A stretch of 44,013 bases of DNA from Candidatus Krumholzibacteriia bacterium (GTDB taxonomy: Bacteria > Krumholzibacteriota > Krumholzibacteriia > G020349025): positions 1-44,013 of the forward strand of contig DASRJW010000044.1 in the NCBI GenBank assembly GCA_035649275.1. The letters are read 5' to 3'. The position numbers and the translations under genes are program-made. The notes below the pieces were generated by a model. The model was not told the origin of the DNA and searched no databases. It saw only the letters and a program-made list of their open reading frames with translations. This document shows positions 38,477-44,013 of this stretch, in pieces (the stretch's first letter is position 1; every line of letters starts with the position of its first letter).

Positions 38477-40246
38477 ATGTCCCCGCACGCGGCGGCAGTC
38501 AGCCGGAGCGCCCGAGTCGCGCTCCCTGCGCTCGCTTGCTGCATCCTCGCCGGCATCGCGGCAACGGCAAACGCGAGCCACGACCCGTCGCGGACGGCGA
38601 CGGTGTTCGTGCATGGGTTCGATCCCGCCGGGGCGACGCAGACCGGCGTCTTCGGCCGCGACGAGGTCGATCCGCTGCTCGAGCAAGCCGCGGCGCTCCT
38701 CGGTCTGCCGACGACAGGTCAACCGGGCGGACTCGAGAGAGCCAACGTCGTCACCACCACGCGCTACTACGGCGACACGCCCCCGCCGTACTACGACGGC
38801 ACCGACCTCGCCGATCTCCAGGCGGTGACGGCCGCCTGGGGCGGCGGCGTGCCGCGCTATGCCCTCATCGTCGCCAAGTACGCTCGCCACGTACTCGAGG
38901 TCTCCGGCGCCGACCAAGTCAACATCATGAGCGCCAGCTTCGGCTCCCTCATCGCCCGCTGGTTGATCGAGAAGGACGTCGAGCATCTGGCGAGCCAGGG
39001 ACGCATCGCGCGCTGGTTGAGCGTCGAGGGTGTCGTAGCCGGGAACTGGGCCGCGAGCCAGGAAGATCTCGTCGGGCTCTCCGAGCTGGTGCTCGCGCCG
39101 ACCATCGACGTCGAGCACATGGGCTACGACTGGGTCGAGGCGCACCTGCACGCACCGCGGCGGGAAGCGGACTCTGCCTGGTACGCCAGCATCCTGCTCG
39201 GGCAGGTGGGCTCGACAGAGGACAGGTTGCACGAGCGCGCCCTCACCGCGGCGATGCTGTCTCGAGGTGCGTATCAGCCCAACGATGGTGTTCAAGGGCT
39301 CTGGGATGCCCGCTTCGAGACGGTGACGAACCAAGCGCTCTTCCTCGGACGCCCGCCCACGTGGAGCGTCTTCCACGACACCCATTACAGCTTGCAAGCA
39401 AACCAAGCCGCCTGGGCGCAAGCGGTGGTCTTCCTCACCCAATCGCGCCGGGTCACCGTCACCTTGCGCGCCGCCACCGTCGATCACATCCACGAGCCCT
39501 CGGGACCATTCCTGGATCTTCGCCCGGCCGAAGTCGTGTTCCAGAGCCGGGTGCGCTCGCCGGCGCTCGCCGCTCGCTGGGGAATCACGGCTGCCGTTTC
39601 CGAGCTCACCCTCGAGGGAGGTGCACCGCCACTCCGTCGCTTCGACCACGACGGCAGCCGACTCGAGTTCAACCAGGTGTTATTCGACGATTTCGTCCTC
39701 GCCGGGGAGACAGCGCTCGACCTCGAGCTGTGGGCCGAGGAGATCGACCTCGAGCTTCGCTACGGCGTCTCCGAAACCCTCTTGCAACCCTACTTCCAGT
39801 TCCTCGGCGGCGGCTTCCTGCAGGTTTCGGCGTTGCAGCCCGGCACCTATTCTTTCGCCACCACCGACTGGCATGGCGATCTCGAGGTCCAGATCTTCGA
39901 CTATCCCTTCGGAGCGCCCACGGATGCGGCGACACCCTCGAGCCGTTACTTTGGCGACACCGCTCTCCTCGTGTCTCCAAACCCCTTCATCTCCCAGGTG
40001 CGGATCCGGCCTGCGCCCACCGCCGCAGGTTCCAGTAGTGGGAACTTGATCTCGGCAGGCGATGCGACACTACGTATCTACGACGCCTCGGGAAGGCTCC
40101 TTCGCGCTCTCGTGAATCAGGCAGAGCAGGAATTCGTCTGGGATGGACGCGACGGGAGAGGGAAGACGCTTCCGGCAGGGGTCTATTTCTACGAGCTCAT
40201 CACGCCCCAGGCCGTCTTCACCGGGCGCGGCCAGCGGCTGCGGTGA
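38477..40246 (+). CDS. exported lipase/esterase-like alpha/beta hydrolase with FlgD/T9SS-type tail
   Basis: A 589-residue exported protein. The signal peptide runs to about residue 33 (ATANAS). FVHGFDPAG at 44-52 is the oxyanion-hole strand of alpha/beta hydrolases. MSASFGSLIARWL near 151-163 is the nucleophile elbow, with Ser154; the first residue of the normal GxSxG is Ser instead of Gly. HDTHYSLQ near 305 is a likely catalytic histidine. Residues 310-470 look like an extra beta domain. The last 80 residues (LLVSPNPFISQVRIRP, LRIYDASGRLLRAL, WDGRDGRGKTLPAGVYFYEL) form the FlgD/Por Ig tail seen in the PQQ protein. Substrate unknown; a surface lipase or polyester esterase is possible. Confidence 0.85.
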   Translation: MSPHAAAVSRSARVALPALACCILAGIAATANASHDPSRTATVFVHGFDPAGATQTGVFGRDEVDPLLEQAAALLGLPTTGQPGGLERANVVTTTRYYGDTPPPYYDGTDLADLQAVTAAWGGGVPRYALIVAKYARHVLEVSGADQVNIMSASFGSLIARWLIEKDVEHLASQGRIARWLSVEGVVAGNWAASQEDLVGLSELVLAPTIDVEHMGYDWVEAHLHAPRREADSAWYASILLGQVGSTEDRLHERALTAAMLSRGAYQPNDGVQGLWDARFETVTNQALFLGRPPTWSVFHDTHYSLQANQAAWAQAVVFLTQSRRVTVTLRAATVDHIHEPSGPFLDLRPAEVVFQSRVRSPALAARWGITAAVSELTLEGGAPPLRRFDHDGSRLEFNQVLFDDFVLAGETALDLELWAEEIDLELRYGVSETLLQPYFQFLGGGFLQVSALQPGTYSFATTDWHGDLEVQIFDYPFGAPTDAATPSSRYFGDTALLVSPNPFISQVRIRPAPTAAGSSSGNLISAGDATLRIYDASGRLLRALVNQAEQEFVWDGRDGRGKTLPAGVYFYELITPQAVFTGRGQRLR

Positions 40247-40260
40247 CGCTTCTTGCACAC

Positions 40261-40686
40261 CTAGGACGGCTCGATCGGCTCATTGGAAAGCCGATCACGC
40301 GCGCGAGCGGGGTCGCCGGGCGCCGCCGCGGAACGACGTGCCGCGCGCAAGTAGGCAATGCTCCACAACACCCCGACGCCAATCCCAAGGTAGTGGAGGG
40401 ACTGGTCGGGTACGCGCATGCCGCCCGCGAAGCACCAGAGAGCATAGAAGTGCGTACCCAAGACGATGTAGAGACTCTTGCGTCCAGCCCTCACTGCCGC
40501 GAGGGACCACCGGTCCCGGGTTTCGAAGTCAAGACAAAGCGCACCGACCACCATGAGCCCGACCGGAAGAAAAGTGATGAGGAAGACTGGTACTACACCG
40601 AAGCGCGGCTTCAGAAGGTCAGCGATGAAGAGTGGCCCCCCACAATACGAGAAAAGTGCCGCGATCTTCAGCACGGCCTCCCTCAT
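40261..40686 (-). CDS. small four-helix membrane protein, unknown function
   Basis: A 141-residue membrane protein with segments at about 5-24 (VLKIAALFSYCGGPLFIADL), 31-51 (VVPVFLITFLPVGLMVVGALC), 72-90 (LYIVLGTHFYALWCFAGG) and 97-116 (LHYLGIGVGVLWSIAYLRAA). No motif I recognise. The gene is less GC-rich than the genes to its left and opens the compositionally distinct tail of the window. GGGGGG lies ten bases before the ATG at 40686. Confidence 0.6.
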   Translation of the reverse strand: MREAVLKIAALFSYCGGPLFIADLLKPRFGVVPVFLITFLPVGLMVVGALCLDFETRDRWSLAAVRAGRKSLYIVLGTHFYALWCFAGGMRVPDQSLHYLGIGVGVLWSIAYLRAARRSAAAPGDPARARDRLSNEPIEPS

Positions 40687-40706
40687 CTGACCTGCCCCCC
40701 TGCACT

Positions 40707-41622
40707 CTATGATCGTCGACCGCCGAACTCATCCGCGTGAAGCGACACAAACTCCCGGAAGCTCATCGCCTGCCGGCCCGTCACTCGCTCCACCCCATCC
40801 GTCAGCCGGTCATACCGACCCGCCCGGTTCAACTCGGCCATCGTCACAAGATGCCGGGTCAGGTACTCCGGCAACCCTTCCTTTTTCAGCTCCCGTTCCC
40901 AATCCTCGGCGGGGATGTCAGAGTACGTGACCTCACGGTTCAGCGCTTCCGAGTACTTGGGCGACCCCGTGCATGTCCTGCGATCGCGGTCCGGTGAGTT
41001 CGTAGATTCGGCCCAGGTGCGGCCCAGGATCGGCGAGGGCGGCAGCGACGACGCGGGCGACATCAGCCGCGGCCACCGGATTGGTCTTGCCCTGCCCGAA
41101 CGGCAGTTCGATGCGGCCTCGGTCGCGGACGCTCGGACCGGTGAGGGGAAGGAAGAAGCCCTCCAGGAAGACCGTCGGCCGGACGGTGACGACCGGCAGA
41201 CTGGACCACGCGAGCGTCTGCTCGCTGAGCCAGTGCTGCCGCTGCTGAGGGCTTGGGGTGGTGTGCTGGATGCTCATCTGGGAAACGGTCATCTGGGAAA
41301 TGTTGACCAGCGCGTTCACCCCGACTTCCCTGGCGACCGCCGCCATGGTCACGGTCGCCTCCAGGTACCCGGTGGACACGGACATGCCGAAATAGACCCG
41401 CTGACAGCCGCTGACAACCCGATAGACGTCGGCCGGTTCGAGTAGGTTTCCGACCACCACCTCGGCTCCTGCGGCCCGCAAGGCCGCCGCCCGTTCGTCC
41501 TCGCGGCGAACCATGGCGCGAACCGGAAGCCCGCGATCGAGGAGCAGGCCGGTCACGGTTCGCCCGACCGCCCCGAGTTGACCGGCTGCACCGGTGACGA
41601 GAATCGATCCGTGATCGATCAT
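40707..41622 (-). pseudogene. frameshifted NmrA-like NAD(P)-binding oxidoreductase
   Basis: Two overlapping reading frames join into one recognisable protein of about 300 residues. The first part (start ATG 41622, MIDHGSILVTGAAGQLGAVG) has the NAD(P) loop TGAAGQLG and runs to IYELTGPRSQDMHGVAQ near 40957. The second part continues in another frame from TAC at 40955 (YSEALNREVTYSDIP) through GLPEYLTRHLVTMAEL to the stop at 40707. The shift is near 40956, GCCCAAGTACTC on the minus strand; two missing bases or one extra base would restore it. NmrA-like reductases are NAD(P) sensors or quinone reductases. It may be a real pseudogene or an assembly error. The GTG at 41760, in frame with the first part, is not used. 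Confidence 0.8.
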
Positions 41623-41726
41623 GCGGTTGCGCTGCCTTTCGCTGAACGGGTTGGCTCTCAGCTGCGGCTTGCCGTCGGCCTCAAGTATACGACTGGGTCG
41701 GGCTGTCGCATGCCCATTCCAAGTCT

Positions 41727-42668
41727 CTACGGGGAAATCATGCCGGTCGTTCGCAGCCACGTTTCAACTAATTGCGGCCAGCGTGTCACGGGAAGTTCCG
41801 TCTGCCGGAGCCCGAATGCGTGCCGTCCTTCGGCGTACATATGCAATTCCGCGGGCACTCCGGCGTCCTTCAGCGCTTTGTAGTAATACAGGGAATGGCT
41901 CGGGTCATCCACGTTGTCATCCTGGGCATGCACCAGTAACGTCGGTGGCGTGTCGCGCGTGACATGAATATCCGCGTTCAGCGCATCCGTGCGGTAGTCA
42001 AACAGATGTCCCGGATACAACGCTACCGCGAAATCCGGACGACAGGGTTCTTGGTCGGCGGCATCCACCGGTGGATACACACGGCGGTCAAAATGCGTGC
42101 TCACCGCGGCTACCAGATGCCCACCGGCGGAAAACCCGAGCACTCCGATCTTGTGTGGATCGACATGCCACTCCGCCGCGTGAAAGCGCACCAGCGAGAT
42201 CGTCCTCTGCGCGTCTTCGAGCGGCCTGGACGATCTCGTGTTGACGTCACAACCGCAGAACTGTTCCCAGTTCGGTCCGGCATTGGGCACGCGGTACTTC
42301 AGGAGCACGCAGGTGATCCCCTTCGATGTCAGCCAGTCACAGACCTCAGTCCCTTCGAGGTCGATGGCCAGGATCTGATAGCCGCCGCCGGGAAACACGA
42401 TGACCGCGGCGCCGGTGTTTGTCCCCTGTGGCGAGTAGACGGTCAGCGTGGGACGCGAGACGTTGCGTACCTGAAGCCACGGCCGACCGGCGACCATCGA
42501 TCCGCCGATCGCCGTCGTTTCACTGTCAGGTCCTGCGCGCCCTGCCGCCACGGTCGAGGGCCAGATTGGTACTTGCGTATGCCCCGGCGACGGCTGCCAC
42601 GGAGCCGTTTGCGCGGCCAGGCCGGAGGACCAACCGACGACACACAGAGCAATGATGGAGGGCTTCAT
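41727..42668 (-). CDS. exported alpha/beta hydrolase, acetyl esterase (BD-FAE)-like
   Basis: A 313-residue exported esterase. A signal peptide is at residues 1-19 (SIIALCVVGWSSGLAAQ). The family motifs are VIVFPGGGYQILAIDLEG (oxyanion HGGG-like), ISLVRFHAAEWHVDPHKI, the nucleophile GFSAGGH, DDNVDDPSHSL with the likely Asp, and GRHAFGL with the His. These match acetyl-xylan/feruloyl-type or BD-FAE esterases. A long in-frame run upstream of 42668, reaching the IS left end, has no coding signs. The ATG at 42668 lacks a good ribosome binding site. The IS lies only about 110 bases upstream, so the native promoter may have been replaced. Confidence 0.88.
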   Translation of the reverse strand: MKPSIIALCVVGWSSGLAAQTAPWQPSPGHTQVPIWPSTVAAGRAGPDSETTAIGGSMVAGRPWLQVRNVSRPTLTVYSPQGTNTGAAVIVFPGGGYQILAIDLEGTEVCDWLTSKGITCVLLKYRVPNAGPNWEQFCGCDVNTRSSRPLEDAQRTISLVRFHAAEWHVDPHKIGVLGFSAGGHLVAAVSTHFDRRVYPPVDAADQEPCRPDFAVALYPGHLFDYRTDALNADIHVTRDTPPTLLVHAQDDNVDDPSHSLYYYKALKDAGVPAELHMYAEGRHAFGLRQTELPVTRWPQLVETWLRTTGMISP

Positions 42669-42778
42669 GAGAATCCACGTGTCGCACGGCTTCGTCCGCT
42701 GGAGCGGCCTGTCAGGCGCGGTGTGTGCCTGGAGGGGCGTTGGCCGGGAGGACGAGTCGAAGCCCGATGCAGCCATCA

Positions 42779-42807
42779 TGTGAACTTAGCGGGAGATCTC
42801 CGGACAG
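42779..42807 (+). repeat. left inverted repeat of the IS481-family element
   Basis: TGTGAACTTAGC and the rest of a 29-base end match the reverse complement of the right end at 23 of 29 positions, with the last ten bases (CTCCGGACAG) identical. It starts with TGT as usual for this IS group. Confidence 0.85.
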
Positions 42808-42907
42808 TCGAGGCCTGAGCTCCTAGAAATGGAGAGGGTGCTCAGGGGTCGCCTCCGGTGGTAGGAATTGGGTTGCGAGACTCAGCTCTTACCTGGAGGA
42901 GACGGAC

Positions 42908-43957
42908 ATGAGCACCCGGGAGAAGCTTATCAAGGCGCGCCTCAGCATGCTAGCTCTGGCCGAGGAGCTTCAGAACATCAGTCAGGCCTGCCAGCGGGCA
43001 GGCATCAGCCGCAGTCACTACTACGAGATCAAGGAAGCCTTCGAGCGCTACGGTCCGGAGGGCCTGGCACCTCGTGTCCGGCGCTCGCCGCGGATGCCGA
43101 ACCAGACGCCGCCGGAGCTCGAGGCAAAGATCCTCGAGATGACCGAACGGTATCCGACCTACAGCTACATCCGGATCAGCCAGCAGCTGCGGCTGGTGGG
43201 GGTGGGAGTGTCGCCGCCGGCGGTACGCGGGGTGTGGGCGCGGCACGGCCTGACGCTTCGCTTCCAGCGCTTGCTGTGGCTCGAGCAGCGGACAGCAGCG
43301 CGAGGCGGAGTGCTGACCGAGAATCAGGTGCGGCTGCTGCAGCGTCATCGCGGTCGAGTCATCGACCCACAGCAGCACATCGAAGCCCCGCAGCCCGGAT
43401 TCCTGCTTTGCCAAGACACGTACTTCGTGGGAACGATCAAGGGCGTGGGTCGGATCTATCACCAGACGGTGGTGGACGCCAACAGCTCGCTGGCGTTTGG
43501 TAAACTGTACCTCTCGAAGCTGCCGATGACGGCCGTGGACGTGCTCCACGATCGCGTGGTGCCATTCTACGACGAGCATGCCATCGAGATCGAACACATG
43601 CTCACGGATAACGGCAGGGAGTACTGCGGTCGGCCACTGCAGCATCCGTACGAGCTGTATCTGTCGATCAGCCAGATCCTGCATCGGCGGACGCAGGTGG
43701 GCTCGCCGCAAACGAACGGCTTCTGCGAGCGCTTCCATCGGACGCTGAAGGAGGAGTTTTTCGCGGTTGCCTTCCGCAAGACCGAGTACGAGAGCCTCGA
43801 TCAGTTGCAAGCGGATCTCGATCGGTACTTGGACTTCTACAACCGTGAGCGCGCCCATCAGGGCTATCGCACCAAAGGACGGACACCGTACCAGGCCTTC
43901 GTCGACGGCGTTGCAGAGATGCAGAAACCGGAGGAGGTGGAACCCGAGGCGGCGTAG
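42908..43957 (+). CDS. IS481-family DDE transposase
   Basis: A 349-residue transposase that cuts and joins the ends of its own element. Residues 1-60 are a helix-turn-helix region (ALAEELQNISQACQRAGISR). The rve/integrase core has the DDE residues at Asp170 (LCQDTYF), Asp234 (MLTDNGREY) and Glu274 (NGFCERFHRTLKEEF), and ERAHQGY near residue 315 follows as in IS481 and IS3 relatives. Length and motif spacing are normal, so it may be active. The start ATG at 42908 has GGAGGAG seven bases upstream. Confidence 0.95.
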   Translation: MSTREKLIKARLSMLALAEELQNISQACQRAGISRSHYYEIKEAFERYGPEGLAPRVRRSPRMPNQTPPELEAKILEMTERYPTYSYIRISQQLRLVGVGVSPPAVRGVWARHGLTLRFQRLLWLEQRTAARGGVLTENQVRLLQRHRGRVIDPQQHIEAPQPGFLLCQDTYFVGTIKGVGRIYHQTVVDANSSLAFGKLYLSKLPMTAVDVLHDRVVPFYDEHAIEIEHMLTDNGREYCGRPLQHPYELYLSISQILHRRTQVGSPQTNGFCERFHRTLKEEFFAVAFRKTEYESLDQLQADLDRYLDFYNRERAHQGYRTKGRTPYQAFVDGVAEMQKPEEVEPEAA

Positions 43958-43983
43958 AATCGATCAACCATCGGAGGCGGCAG

Positions 43984-44012
43984 CTGTCCGGAGGTCATCA
44001 GCTAAGAACACA
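43984..44012 (-). repeat. right inverted repeat of the IS481-family element
   Basis: Reverse complement of this segment begins TGTGTTCTTAGC and ends CTCCGGACAG. It pairs with the left end at 42779-42807 with six mismatches. The window ends one base after it. Confidence 0.85.
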
Positions 44013-44013
44013 T

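Larger units (their letters stand above)
42779..44012 (+). mobile_element. IS481-family insertion sequence, apparently complete
   Basis: About 1.23 kb bounded by 29-bp imperfect inverted repeats (42779-42807 and 43984-44012, 23 of 29 match), with a single intact DDE transposase in between. The element begins TGTG and ends CACA. The right flank is only one base long in this window, so a target duplication cannot be tested. It sits upstream of the BD-FAE-like esterase gene, with the frameshifted NmrA gene nearby. Confidence 0.88.

Noticed and set aside
42669-42778. Possible integron attC site between the IS and the esterase (short inverted repeat, CCAACG-like core)
   Set aside because: I could not find a matched pair of GTTRRRY and RYYYAAC core sites with the right spacing, and no integrase is present.

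Overview
The window is a stretch of high-GC bacterial chromosome, about 70% G+C over most of its length. It has dense, mostly monocistronic or two-gene units on both strands and many GTG and TTG starts. I infer a member of the FCB superphylum, such as Candidatus Eisenbacteria or a related lineage. The reasons are two exported proteins ending in FlgD/Por-like immunoglobulin tails, TolB/FlgO-plus-TPR proteins behind a Ser/Thr kinase domain, a divergent membrane pyrophosphatase, and cell-wall recycling genes of the AmgK/MurU type. The taxon is inference; no rRNA or tRNA gene is visible.

Layout. Positions 1-6470 (minus strand) hold a large CPBP-type membrane protease cut by the left edge, a family-2 glycosyltransferase, and groEL with a CIRCE operator and a strong terminator hairpin. 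A plus-strand promoter-hairpin-U-tract arrangement at 3384-3523 may be a small RNA. Positions 6658-12428 (minus) hold an exported S9 peptidase and a DnaE-type DNA polymerase. A large spermidine-synthase-like/TPR membrane protein (plus) diverges from the polymerase. Positions 16032-19237 (minus) encode a dienelactone hydrolase, a secreted protein with a TQGFWKNH motif, and an L,D-transpeptidase. Positions 19445-23182 (plus) encode a DMT transporter, a VKOR-DsbA fusion, a tiny four-cysteine secreted protein and a membrane-anchored unknown. An NfeD-SPFH pair follows on the minus strand, then a kinase-TolB-TPR protein (plus), threonine aldolase (minus), an Asp/Glu racemase (plus) and a membrane pyrophosphatase (plus).

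Positions 31677-35429 (minus) hold a Rho factor whose cold-shock RNA-binding domain is replaced by an Arg/Gly-rich tail, a small membrane protein, and a secreted PQQ-type sugar dehydrogenase. Positions 35669-40246 (plus) hold an AmgK-like kinase fused to the C-terminal domain of RapZ, overlapping a MurU-like nucleotidyltransferase, followed by a DinB-like protein and an exported esterase-like protein. The last 3.8 kb (40247-44013) looks different. It is visibly less GC-rich and contains a small membrane protein, a frameshifted NmrA-type reductase and an exported esterase. It ends in an intact IS481-family element whose right inverted repeat is at the window edge.

The best candidates for new biology are the Rho variant without its primary RNA-binding domain, the AmgK-RapZ(C) fusion translationally coupled to murU, the divergent pyrophosphatase and the putative small RNA at 3419-3523.
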